From assembly GCA_964461765.1 (NCBI GenBank), contig CAYWVS010000030.1, positions 1 to 35,161 of the forward strand: DNA of 35,161 nucleotides, in the 5' to 3' direction. The notes below the pieces were generated by a model that saw only the letters and a program-made list of their open reading frames with translations, had not been told where the DNA came from and did no database searches. Below are positions 7,202 through 14,983 of this stretch, one piece after another (position 1 is the stretch's first letter; each line of letters starts with the position of its first letter). A program made the position numbers and the translations under genes. Source of the DNA: JAVVUJ01 sp964461765. Its GTDB lineage: Bacteria; Bacillota; Clostridia; Peptostreptococcales; Anaerovoracaceae.

Positions 7202-8757
7202 TGTTTATTTCCTCCCATAAAGGCCTGTACAAATTCCTCCTCTGAGGAATCAGGTGATAAGATGGAGGTGATCCGCCCTTGGCAAAAAACTGCAATTCGG
7301 CTGCAAATTTGTCTTAACTCTTCTAGCTCCGAAGAGATTACAACCAAGGTGGTTCCCTTTTTATGGTTCATTTCAGTAAGTACCTGTAAAATTTTTTGCT
7401 TTGCCACCATATCCACGCCTCTTGTGGGCTCTGCCACAAATAGCATTTTGGGTTCCAGTGCAATTGCCCTGCCGATGCATACCTTCTGCTGATTTCCACC
7501 GCTAAGCTCTGATACCTTCTGGTTGTAACCGCTGCATCTAATATCCAGAACCTCCATCATGTTGCTTGCATATTCTTCTATCAATTTTTGGTTTTTTCGC
7601 CTCAATAACCGTCCCTTTGAAAACTTATTTTTTAGAATAAATGCAGAGAAAACCAGATTGTCTTTTACCGACTGATCCGGCAAAATACCCAATGTTTTTC
7701 TTTCCTCTGGCATAAAAAAAATCCCTGATTTTATGTTTTCCTTAATATTACTTGGATCCATGACTTTATCTTCAAAGATAATGGTGCCATTTACCGGGCA
7801 ATATCCCATCACCCCATATCCCAAGGCAAGCTTCCCATGACCTGATAGTCCTGTCACTCCAAGAATTTCCCCCTCATAGATTTGTAAATCCGCTCTTTCT
7901 ATCTGATCACCCAACATCCTTGCTGAAAACTTATGAAATTTCATGATAGTTTTATTCTGCTTTTTCCTTTTTTTATTATATACTTTAGCCCCTTCCACTT
8001 CATGACCTACCATATCAAAGGTGATTTGCTTTATATTGAAATTTCCTTGGGTATAGGCATTAATTAGTTTGCCATCCCTTAATACAGCTACCTTATTACA
8101 GGCCATACAGATTTCATGAAGTCTATGACTGACGAAAATAACAGCGGTTCCGCTTCTTGCAATATCCTTTATGATTTCAATAAATCTTTCTGAATCTATT
8201 TGATTTAGCACTGAGGTTGGCTCGTCCAAAAATAAGAGCTTTAAATTACTTTTGGCTATTTCCCTTGCGATTTCTACAAATTGTTTGGCACCCCCGGCTA
8301 TTTTTTTAACGGCAATATTGACATCGATAGAAAACCCTAGCTTTTCTAAGATTTCTTTGGCTTCTCTTTCATTTTCATCCTTGTTGAGCAAAGCTAAATT
8401 ATTGCCAAACATTTTTCGTAATACCGGGTTTGTTTTTTCCCGATTCATAGTTATATTCTCTGCCACACTCATGTCAGGAATCAAAGCAAATTCCTGATGG
8501 ATCATTCCGATACCACGTTCAAACCCATTTGTGGTGCTGTTTTCAGAGATTTTTTGTCCGTCTATATATATTTCCCCCTGATATCCTCCCGTTTCCTTTA
8601 TGACATCACTGCCAAATAAGATGTTCATCAAGGTGCTTTTTCCCGAACCGTTGGAACCCACAATTCCAAGGATATCTCCCTTCTCAACCGTAAGTGAGAT
8701 ATGATCCAGGACTTTTATATTTCCAAAGTATTTACTTACACTTTTAATTTCCAGCAA
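7198..8757 (-). CDS. Two-domain ABC transporter ATPase (RbsA/NupO type)
   Basis: Two nucleotide-binding domains are fused, as in importers for ribose, galactose and nucleosides. The chosen start is TTG at 8757 (519 residues), giving LLEIKSVSKYFGNIKVL behind AAAGGAAAGG; an ATG at 8805 adds 16 residues of poor similarity. The first domain has Walker A GSNGSGKST (about 34-42), a weak signature IAGGAKQ and Walker B LLFLDEPTS. The second domain has a degenerate Walker A (GLSGHGKLAL), a good signature LSGGNQQK and LFVAEPTRGVD, where Ala replaces the usual Walker B Asp. One degenerate site is normal for this class. It overlaps the first permease by 4 bases and lies 162 bases after the lipoprotein gene. 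Confidence 0.92.
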   Translation of the reverse strand: MLEIKSVSKYFGNIKVLDHISLTVEKGDILGIVGSNGSGKSTLMNILFGSDVIKETGGYQGEIYIDGQKISENSTTNGFERGIGMIHQEFALIPDMSVAENITMNREKTNPVLRKMFGNNLALLNKDENEREAKEILEKLGFSIDVNIAVKKIAGGAKQFVEIAREIAKSNLKLLFLDEPTSVLNQIDSERFIEIIKDIARSGTAVIFVSHRLHEICMACNKVAVLRDGKLINAYTQGNFNIKQITFDMVGHEVEGAKVYNKKRKKQNKTIMKFHKFSARMLGDQIERADLQIYEGEILGVTGLSGHGKLALGYGVMGYCPVNGTIIFEDKVMDPSNIKENIKSGIFFMPEERKTLGILPDQSVKDNLVFSAFILKNKFSKGRLLRRKNQKLIEEYASNMMEVLDIRCSGYNQKVSELSGGNQQKVCIGRAIALEPKMLFVAEPTRGVDMVAKQKILQVLTEMNHKKGTTLVVISSELEELRQICSRIAVFCQGRITSILSPDSSEEEFVQAFMGGNKQ

Positions 8758-8919
8758 GGATGCACCTTTCCTTTCAAAGCAGAAAAAAAGAAAGAGGTTT
8801 GACATTCCCCCCTTCCCTTTTCCCTTTTTTGGTATTACTCCGGCATTTAAAAGCAGGAGGTTATGTCGCTCTTTTCATCATCTTTTGACGTTGATACAAC
8901 AATCATACCATGATTAAAA

Positions 8920-10050
8920 TTAATAGTAAATAGAATCCATGATCATTACGTAATAATTATCGTAGCTGTCCAACTGATTAAATTGGGTTCCTACCTCAAA
9001 CCATTCATTTGCAAGAGCATTTAAGGCATCTGCATCTTTAGGGTTGAAGTCAGGCTCTTCTACCATTTTCATGGCGAGTTTTACAGCAAATTCCGGCATA
9101 AAGATGGTTACCGGTACAGGCCATCCTGAAATTCTTCCTTTCATTCCTGCTGCATCTACCTTTTCCGAAATCATTTCATTGATTTTCGTATAATTTGTTA
9201 TGTCTTCGGGTGCTATTTCAAGTCCCAAAACTTGTGGAAATGCTTGGGTAGGTGTAGGGCAACATTGCTCCGCTACGATAAATCCTTCCTTTAAAGCTTC
9301 GTCAATGATTACATCATACATAGGACAATTGCTTCCGAAAATCTCCGTGTCCTTTCCATACTTTTTAATTTGCTTTGGAATGTCTTCTCGTAAGAATTGC
9401 TGCATTGCGGCAGGTCCGCTACCGGTTTGTGGATCCGGTGTTACAATTTCTACAAATTCCATACCCAGTTTTTCGCTGGTCTCCTTCATGATATCTTTTC
9501 TTTGGGAGATAAGAGGCTTGGCAAGATGGGTTGGGAAGGAATAATGAATAAAGGTTTTGGCACCCATTTGATTTGCTTTTTCCGGTATGGTTTCTCCCCG
9601 GAGCAGCCAGTCTGTGTCAAGATTTAAATCTATGTAGTCTGACATCATCTTTGGATCGTCAAAGATGGGTGCGGAAATGGTTAAAATGTCAGGATTCTTT
9701 TCCTTTAATTGCTGGAATGCGGGAATCAATCCTGATTGTCCCGAGGAAACTACCACCGCTTTCATAAGTGGGTCGTCTGCCTGAGAAACGATGGTACTGA
9801 TGCAGGTTTCCAATTCCGTCTCAAAGTTTTCCGGTAAGGTAACATGCTTCACAATATTCGGGTACTCCGCTGCCATGGCAGCTCCTGCTCTGAATTCGTC
9901 TTCACTGGTGGATAATGTAGGGGTAATCACAGCTACGTGATACTGGTCAGAAGGCTCCCCTTCTCCTTGAGTTTTTCCCGATGTGCCACAGGCTGCAATG
10001 GAAATTACCAAAACCATTGCCAGTAACATTGCTAATACTTTTTTCTTCAT
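8920..10050 (-). CDS. DUF3798 family lipoprotein, probable substrate-binding protein
   Basis: The 376-residue protein starts with a lipoprotein signal (MKKKVLAMLLAMVLVISIAAC, lipidated Cys21). The ATG at 10050 is preceded by AAAGGA; a longer frame from 10089 would put residues before the signal peptide. The mature part reads like a periplasmic-binding-protein fold: YHVAVITPTLSTSEDEFRAG near the start, AVVVSSGQSGLIPAFQQL and IFGSNCPMYDVIIDEALKEG. I recognise it as the DUF3798 family, which has no assigned function. Its place between a reductase pair and an RbsA-type ATPase argues that it is the extracytoplasmic receptor of this importer. Three Cys (near C225 and the CC pair of EQCCPTPTQAFP) are notable in a secreted protein and might bind a metal or a thiol ligand; that is speculation. 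Confidence 0.82.
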   Translation of the reverse strand: MKKKVLAMLLAMVLVISIAACGTSGKTQGEGEPSDQYHVAVITPTLSTSEDEFRAGAAMAAEYPNIVKHVTLPENFETELETCISTIVSQADDPLMKAVVVSSGQSGLIPAFQQLKEKNPDILTISAPIFDDPKMMSDYIDLNLDTDWLLRGETIPEKANQMGAKTFIHYSFPTHLAKPLISQRKDIMKETSEKLGMEFVEIVTPDPQTGSGPAAMQQFLREDIPKQIKKYGKDTEIFGSNCPMYDVIIDEALKEGFIVAEQCCPTPTQAFPQVLGLEIAPEDITNYTKINEMISEKVDAAGMKGRISGWPVPVTIFMPEFAVKLAMKMVEEPDFNPKDADALNALANEWFEVGTQFNQLDSYDNYYVMIMDSIYY

Positions 10051-10078
10051 TTGTACAATCCTTTCTAAAAATATATAA

Positions 10079-10858
10079 TCAAATTCCATGATAGGCTTTT
10101 TGGGCGGCGCCTATGGCTCCTGCAAATTGTGCTTTTTCATTGGTAATTACCTTACAGCCTAAGGCATTTTGTAAGGTGGATACAATTGCCTTAGAACCGG
10201 AAAGCCCTCCCGTAAGCAAAACGGTGTCCTCCTTCAGGTAACCGGTTTTTCCTGCTAAATTTGTAATTTTATTGGCTATGGAAATCAGTATGCCTTTTAA
10301 AATCTGTTTTCTGTCTGCCTGTTTTCCCAAAAGCCCTATAATCTCCGATTCGGCAAAAACAGCACACATGCTGTTGATGGCAATAGGATCGGAAGAAGTA
10401 TGAAAATCATCAATTCTTTCTAATGGAATCCCGAGCCTGTTGCAAGCCATCTTTAAAAACTGTCCCGTTCCCGCCGCGCATTTATCGTTCATTTGGAAGG
10501 AAATAGGTTTTCCGTTTTTAATTTTAATAAACTTGCTGTCTTGTCCACCGATATCGATAATTCCGTCAATCTGCGGCTCTAAGAAAACACCACCGGCGGC
10601 ATGGGCGCTGATTTCTGTTAAGGTATCTGCGGCAAAGGAAACACTTTCCCTTCCGTATCCCGTTGCAACACAGATGATATATTCCGAAACATGGTTTCTC
10701 TGAATCAATTTATCAAAGCAGCGTTGTGCCGATTCTGCCGGATTCCAGGTTGTTTCTTCTAAGTATAAGTCAATGATTTCCTTTCCCCCCATAAGCACTG
10801 CCTTACACATGGTGGAACCGGAGTCAATTCCTACTGTATATGTATTTTCTTTACTCAC
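10079..10858 (-). CDS. ATP-dependent activase of a 2-hydroxyacyl-CoA dehydratase/DCCP-type enzyme (BadF/HgdC/YjiL family)
   Basis: At 259 residues it has the ASKHA ATPase fold of archerases such as HgdC. The phosphate-1 loop is VGIDSGSTMCKAV (about 9-21), and the phosphate-2 and adenosine loops are IIDIGGQDSK (100-109) and LLTGGLSGS. The two Cys expected to bridge a [4Fe-4S] cluster between the subunits of a homodimer are C127 (NDKCAAGTGQF) and C165 (SMCAVFAESE). In the family, ATP hydrolysis drives injection of one very low-potential electron into the partner. The start is GTG at 10858, giving a GTGA overlap with the upstream gene, with GGAGA 7 bases before. Direct pairing with a single dehydratase-like gene is the YjiM/YjiL or DCCP/DCCP-reductase arrangement. 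Confidence 0.93.
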   Translation of the reverse strand: MSKENTYTVGIDSGSTMCKAVLMGGKEIIDLYLEETTWNPAESAQRCFDKLIQRNHVSEYIICVATGYGRESVSFAADTLTEISAHAAGGVFLEPQIDGIIDIGGQDSKFIKIKNGKPISFQMNDKCAAGTGQFLKMACNRLGIPLERIDDFHTSSDPIAINSMCAVFAESEIIGLLGKQADRKQILKGILISIANKITNLAGKTGYLKEDTVLLTGGLSGSKAIVSTLQNALGCKVITNEKAQFAGAIGAAQKAYHGI

Positions 10859-12015
10859 TGCAGTATCTCCAAAAACGCTCCAATTCTAGTTTTCAATTGA
10901 GCAACATCAGAGGTGGAATAATCGGTCTCAACACTGATAAAGGGAACTCCCTTGCCTTCCAGATGTTTTTTTACCTCTGAGGATTCAATGTTATAGGTAT
11001 GGCAAGCTTGTAGAGTCATTTCCACAACGGCGTCTACCTTAAACTGGTCTATTAATTCGTCAATATCTCTTAATCGATTATCATTTGGTGTCATGATGGA
11101 GCATCCGATTTGAAGGTATCTGTCAGCAATAGCCTTGTAAGGATCAGCTGCATTTTCATCCACTTGGAAATTCATCTGCTTTGTTCCCGTGCAGTTTTCA
11201 AAGACCACCACCACAGCGCCTAAGTCTTCAATGATTTGAACAACCTTTTCACTGACACCACCCATTGGACAACCGGTGATGAGTATACGCTTTGCCTTTT
11301 CCGATATCTTCCTGTTGCCCTTTTCATAGTTCTCTTTGATGTTGTCTATGATTTCTCTGATTTCTTTTACTTTTTCTTCATGGATAAACTTAAATTGAGA
11401 TCCAAACAGTGTCCTTAGTTGCTCAAGCCCTGATATGGGAGGCGGACAAAGAGTGCTGAGTTCATAAAACTCTTTCATTAAAGATCTTTCCGTGTTTTTA
11501 ATCTTGATGGCATTTCTGATATCTTCATCTGTAATGGTGACGTGGAAGTCCTCTTCCACCCTCTTTTTTAGCATTAGGATTTCTTCATACCAAAGCTCCT
11601 TGGATTTTTCGTCATTTTGTCTTTGGGGCAATTGCATGACATGTACATTTTTAATATCTGATAACATCTCATACATTTTCTTTTTTCCGTCACAGGTAGT
11701 CTCGCCCACGATCAAGTCTGAAAAATACATATAAGGACATTTGTCTGTGATGGCAAAACCGTAGCTTGCCTTTATCAAAGGGCAAAGATTTCTGGGAAGA
11801 TGTTTTTCCGCTTCCGGTATGGTTTCGTCGTTGGTTGAGCAAAGCCCTACCACAGTGGCTTTGGCGGCAATTAAGATTTCCGAAGGGGTGTAGGTACAAA
11901 AAATCCCCACTACATTTTTTCCCTCTTCTTTAAGTTGCTTAATGGTTAAGAATCCGTTTTTTCTGGCCTCGTTGAACTCTTCAAACGCTGCAGGTAAGTC
12001 ATAATGATGATTCAT
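10855..12015 (-). CDS. Double-cubane-cluster-like reductase, 2-hydroxyacyl-CoA dehydratase D-component superfamily (YjiM/DCCP-like)
   Basis: The 386-residue protein belongs to the HgdB/FldC/YjiM superfamily (PF06050). It contains GIFCTYTPSE (C40), LPRNLCPLIKASYGFA (C78), DKCPY (C93), GETTCDGKKKMYE (C108), LITGCPMGG (C249), C275, C305, LQACHTYNIESS (C338) and the closing VETDYSTSDVAQLKTRI. Classical acyl-CoA dehydratases need two different subunits; here there is one gene plus activase, as in YjiM and the double-cubane cluster protein of Carboxydothermus, which is a homodimer with an [8Fe-9S] cluster on six Cys per subunit and reduces small molecules. C40, C78 and C108 plus three of the four C-terminal Cys are candidate ligands. 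It is the first gene of the operon, with AAGGAGA before the ATG. The co-transcribed importer suggests an imported substrate; its identity is unknown. Confidence 0.88.
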   Translation of the reverse strand: MNHHYDLPAAFEEFNEARKNGFLTIKQLKEEGKNVVGIFCTYTPSEILIAAKATVVGLCSTNDETIPEAEKHLPRNLCPLIKASYGFAITDKCPYMYFSDLIVGETTCDGKKKMYEMLSDIKNVHVMQLPQRQNDEKSKELWYEEILMLKKRVEEDFHVTITDEDIRNAIKIKNTERSLMKEFYELSTLCPPPISGLEQLRTLFGSQFKFIHEEKVKEIREIIDNIKENYEKGNRKISEKAKRILITGCPMGGVSEKVVQIIEDLGAVVVVFENCTGTKQMNFQVDENAADPYKAIADRYLQIGCSIMTPNDNRLRDIDELIDQFKVDAVVEMTLQACHTYNIESSEVKKHLEGKGVPFISVETDYSTSDVAQLKTRIGAFLEILQ

Positions 12016-12047
12016 GGCTGATTCTCCTTATAATGACGATATGTTTT

Positions 12048-12077
12048 ACTATAATATTATTCTATCAGTAATGTCCT
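12048..12077 (-). promoter_or_regulatory. Candidate promoter of the DCCP-ABC operon
   Basis: On the minus strand AGGACA (12077-12072), an 18-base spacer and TATAGT (12053-12048) lie about 33 bases before the first ATG. The -35 match is modest, but the position between the CorC terminator and the operon fits. Confidence 0.4.
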
Positions 12078-12078
12078 A

Positions 12079-12100
12079 AGAAATATAATTATTTATTTCT
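12079..12100. promoter_or_regulatory. Palindrome directly upstream of the candidate -35 box
   Basis: AGAAATA (12079-12085) and TATTTCT (12094-12100) are exact complements separated by 8 AT bases, giving a 22-base dyad one base upstream of the -35 of the operon promoter. An activator or repressor site is possible; the low complexity weakens the case. Confidence 0.3.
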
Positions 12101-12104
12101 ATAA

Positions 12105-12138
12105 GAAAAAAAATACTATTGAGAATTTCAATAGTATT
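12105..12138 (-). terminator. Intrinsic terminator of the CorC-family gene
   Basis: On the minus strand an 11-bp perfect stem AATACTATTGA/TCAATAGTATT with a 5-base loop is followed by a T-run (A-rich stretch 12105-12113 on the plus strand). It insulates the DCCP operon from the housekeeping block. Confidence 0.85.
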
Positions 12139-12162
12139 AGTGGCGCTGATCTTTATTAGTCC

Positions 12163-12187
12163 AAGGGGCGGATACTATCTGCCCCTT
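12163..12187 (-). terminator. GC-rich hairpin just after the CorC-family stop codon
   Basis: AAGGGGC (12163-12169) pairs with GCCCCTT (12181-12187), and the loop bases GATA/TATC can extend the pairing. It lies 11 bases after the stop codon but lacks a T-run, so it may protect the 3' end while the downstream hairpin terminates. Confidence 0.45.
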
Positions 12188-12198
12188 AGACCTATCTA

Positions 12199-13566
12199 TC
12201 AACCTTCTTCTGAAGCTTGATCCTTCTTTTCCGGTGCAATATGAAGTTTGATTTTTTCGATTCTTTGATCCTTTACGGATTCTATTTTAAAAGTACAGTT
12301 TCCGATTTCCACGACCTTATCCGTTTCGTCCCCTTGGCTGATACCATCCTCGGGAATTTCCCCCAAGTAGTCGATAATCAAACCACCGATGGTTTCGTGC
12401 TCCTCAGATTCCAATTCAAGCCCCAGTTCATCATTGATGTCATCGATATAAAACTGACCATCCACCATGTAAGTGTTTTCATCCAGTTTTTCGATCTTTG
12501 CCTCATAGTCATCATCTTCATCATCGATGTTTCCCATGACCTCCTCAACCAAGTCTTCTATAGTTACGATACCGGCAACCCCGCCATATTCGTCGATCAA
12601 TATGGCTATATGATTCTTTGCAGCCTGCATCTCACGAAACAGAATGTCAATTTTTTTGCTTTCCGGTACAAAAAATGGCTTTTTAATTAATTCTCTAACA
12701 ACCACATTTTGAAATCCCTTTTCTCTGGCAGCCAAAATGAAATCCTTCATATATAAAATGCCGATGATATTGTCTGTATCCTTCTCATACACAGGAATTC
12801 TGGAAAATCTCTCCTCTAACATTTCGTCCAAGTATTCTTCCAGAGGTTCATTGATGTTAATCATATATACATCTGTCCTGGGGGTCATAACCTCATAGGC
12901 CAGTTTATCATCGAATTCAAAGATACTGGTAATCATTTCCTTACCGGTTTCCTTGATAAAGCCCGTTTCTTGCCCTACCTCCAGCAGGGATTTTATTTCA
13001 TCCTCTGAGTATTCCTCGGAATTATCCACCTCTTTTTGTCCTGTAATTTTTATGAGCAAATTCACAGAAGTGGTAAGTAACCATACAAAAGGAGCCGTAA
13101 GCTTGGAGAAGAAAATCACCGAACCCACCATGGCTAATGCCATCTTTTCAGAGTGAAGCATTGCTAATCTCTTAGGAAATAATTCCCCAAACACTAAATT
13201 GACAAAGACCAATCCTAAGGTAGCCACAATAACTGCCACAGGAGTTGCATAAGGAATATTAAGTCTCTGTAAATATTGACCTAAAATTCCGGAGAGGCTT
13301 ACCGCAACTGATGCACTAGCCAAAAATCCGGACAATGTAATGATTACCTGTATGGTGGAAAGAAATTTTGTAGGCTTATCCAGAAGCTTCAATAATTTAG
13401 CAGCTCGTTGGTCGCCACCTTGCATTAATAATTTAATTTTATTCTTATTCGCTGAAACAAATGCCATTTCAGCTGAGGCAAAAAATGCGTTAGTAAGGAT
13501 TAAGATAATTAATAAAAAGATTTCTACTGATATTCCCGTACTACTCGGGTCAGGGCCTGCAGGCAT
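12199..13566 (-). CDS. CNNM/CorC (HlyC) family membrane protein, probable Mg2+ or cation transport
   Basis: With the ATG at 13566 (AGGAGG ten bases upstream) the protein has 455 residues. A DUF21/CNNM transmembrane domain (about 12-190, four hydrophobic segments, starting FLLIILILTNAFFASAEMAF) is followed by a pair of CBS domains (about 210-330, MTPRTDVYMININEP and IDEYGGVAGIVTIEDLVEE) and a CorC_HlyC C-terminal domain (about 350-430). The linker IDDEDDDYEAKIEKLDE is strongly acidic. Family members such as MpfA and CorC affect Mg2+ efflux and resistance, with CBS domains sensing Mg-ATP. It has its own promoter and terminators, so it is not part of either neighbouring operon. Ion specificity is inferred only. 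Confidence 0.9.
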   Translation of the reverse strand: MPAGPDPSSTGISVEIFLLIILILTNAFFASAEMAFVSANKNKIKLLMQGGDQRAAKLLKLLDKPTKFLSTIQVIITLSGFLASASVAVSLSGILGQYLQRLNIPYATPVAVIVATLGLVFVNLVFGELFPKRLAMLHSEKMALAMVGSVIFFSKLTAPFVWLLTTSVNLLIKITGQKEVDNSEEYSEDEIKSLLEVGQETGFIKETGKEMITSIFEFDDKLAYEVMTPRTDVYMININEPLEEYLDEMLEERFSRIPVYEKDTDNIIGILYMKDFILAAREKGFQNVVVRELIKKPFFVPESKKIDILFREMQAAKNHIAILIDEYGGVAGIVTIEDLVEEVMGNIDDEDDDYEAKIEKLDENTYMVDGQFYIDDINDELGLELESEEHETIGGLIIDYLGEIPEDGISQGDETDKVVEIGNCTFKIESVKDQRIEKIKLHIAPEKKDQASEEG

Positions 13567-13630
13567 GAATTTATTTCCTCCTAATAAATTGTAATGAATT
13601 AATAGATTAAGTTGATTTTTTAATATGCTC

Positions 13631-13659
13631 ATTGTATCAGATTCAATTAAGAGTTTCAA
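13631..13659 (-). promoter_or_regulatory. Sigma-A promoter of the CorC-family gene
   Basis: On the minus strand TTGAAA (13659-13654), a 17-base spacer and TACAAT (13636-13631) match the consensus 5/6 and 5/6. An 8-bp inverted repeat, ATCAGATT (13636-13643) with AATCTGAT (13658-13665), covers both boxes and could be an operator. Confidence 0.7.
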
Positions 13660-13693
13660 TCTGATTTTTAAGCAAATAATAAAAAATATAACT

Positions 13694-14932
13694 TTAAAAT
13701 TTATTTTTTACAGACTTCTTTCTAATCATAAAATTTTCACCTATGGCTCTATCCATCTTAATTTTTACAATCTGCTGTGCATGTGGGGCACTCTCTATAG
13801 GATTCCCTTCCTCATCCAACATAACTTCTATTTTTTGAACATAAAATGGAAAGTCAGGTCCGAAAATTTCAACTTCATCACCTAAACATATCTTATTTCG
13901 CTGTTCTACAGCGGCAAAACTGCTTTTAGAATCATATTCTTTCACCAAACCCAGAAAATCATACTCCTGCTTGTAAGAACTGTGGCTGTAATTTTGTGCC
14001 AGTTCATCCGGTTTATTCAGATAAAAACCTGTGGTAAATTCTCGGTGGCTTACCTTGGTTAATTCCTCAATCCAACTTTTATCAAAGACAAAACCCTCAG
14101 GATCTCCATAATAAGTATCAATAGCCTTTCTATAAGTGCCCACGATGGTTGCCACGTAGTAGATACTCTTCATGCGTCCCTCAATTTTTAAGGAATTCAA
14201 ACCGGTTTTTATCAGATCAGGAATATGGTCAATCATACACAAATCCTTGGAATTCATGATATAGGTACCCCTTTGATCCTCCTCCACAGTAAAAAATTCC
14301 CCCGGTCGTTGCTTTTCCACCAGCGCATATTCCCATCGACAAGGATGAGTGCAAGCTCCCCTGTTGGCATCCCTCTGAGATAAGAAATTGCTCAATAAAC
14401 ACCTTCCTGAATAAGAAATGCACATGGCTCCGTGGACAAAGGCTTCCAACTCCTGATCCTGTGGAATTCTTTCCCTTAAGGTCCCAATCTCGTCTAAAGA
14501 AAGCTCCCTGGCCAAAACGATTCTCCTAACCCCTTGCTTAAACCAAAACTCTGCGGTTTTATAGTTGGTGGTGTTGGCTTGGGTGCTTAAATGAATGGTA
14601 GCTTCAGGAATGACACTCTGTATAACCGCCAATATTCCCGGATCAGAAACGATAAATGCATCAATAGGAACAGCCTTAACGCTTTCCAAATAATCCGTAA
14701 GCTGCTCAATATCTTCATTGTGGGCAAAGATATTCACCGTCATATAGACCTTCTTCTGATGGGCATGGGCAAATTTAACCCCTTCTTTCATATCCTCTAA
14801 GGTAAAATTTCTGGCAGCAGCACGCAAGCCAAAGCTTTCACCGGCAAAGTACACCGCATCCGCTCCATATATAATAGCAATTTTTAATTTTTCCAAATCT
14901 CCCGCAGGAGCTAATAATTCTATTTTTTTCAT
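13694..14932 (-). CDS. trhP: Peptidase U32 family tRNA hydroxylation protein
   Basis: The 412-residue protein matches the YrrO/YdcP (TrhP) branch of the U32 family, which uses prephenate to hydroxylate U34 of certain tRNAs to 5-hydroxyuridine. The N-terminal barrel starts IELLAPAGDLEKLKIAI. The U32 signature is EAFVHGAMCISYSGRCLLS, and the four Cys expected to hold a [4Fe-4S] cluster are C171, C178, C194 (NRGAC) and C198 (HPC). The C-terminal small domain includes EVEIFGPDFPFY. It lies 51 bases after trmR, whose product methylates the same base, so the pair should form one pathway. Bacillus has two adjacent copies (yrrN, yrrO); only one is seen here. The ribosome binding site is weak. Confidence 0.88.
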   Translation of the reverse strand: MKKIELLAPAGDLEKLKIAIIYGADAVYFAGESFGLRAAARNFTLEDMKEGVKFAHAHQKKVYMTVNIFAHNEDIEQLTDYLESVKAVPIDAFIVSDPGILAVIQSVIPEATIHLSTQANTTNYKTAEFWFKQGVRRIVLARELSLDEIGTLRERIPQDQELEAFVHGAMCISYSGRCLLSNFLSQRDANRGACTHPCRWEYALVEKQRPGEFFTVEEDQRGTYIMNSKDLCMIDHIPDLIKTGLNSLKIEGRMKSIYYVATIVGTYRKAIDTYYGDPEGFVFDKSWIEELTKVSHREFTTGFYLNKPDELAQNYSHSSYKQEYDFLGLVKEYDSKSSFAAVEQRNKICLGDEVEIFGPDFPFYVQKIEVMLDEEGNPIESAPHAQQIVKIKMDRAIGENFMIRKKSVKNKF

Positions 14933-14983
14933 TAAATGTCTTTCTATATATCTAATTATCTATTTATCTTTTCTCACTTTATT

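Noticed and set aside
8862..8912. 16-codon plus-strand ORF behind AGGAGG between the ATPase and lipoprotein genes
   Set aside because: The spacing to ATG is only two bases, it is opposite to the operon, and the peptide has no distinctive features.
10855..12015. (R)-2-hydroxyglutaryl-CoA dehydratase fermentation operon
   Set aside because: Only one dehydratase-like subunit is present and no CoA-transferase, dehydrogenase or second subunit lies nearby.
12217..12690. 157-codon plus-strand open frame opposite the CorC-family gene
   Set aside because: It is antisense to a well-conserved CBS/CorC region, has no ribosome binding site and its translation resembles no family.
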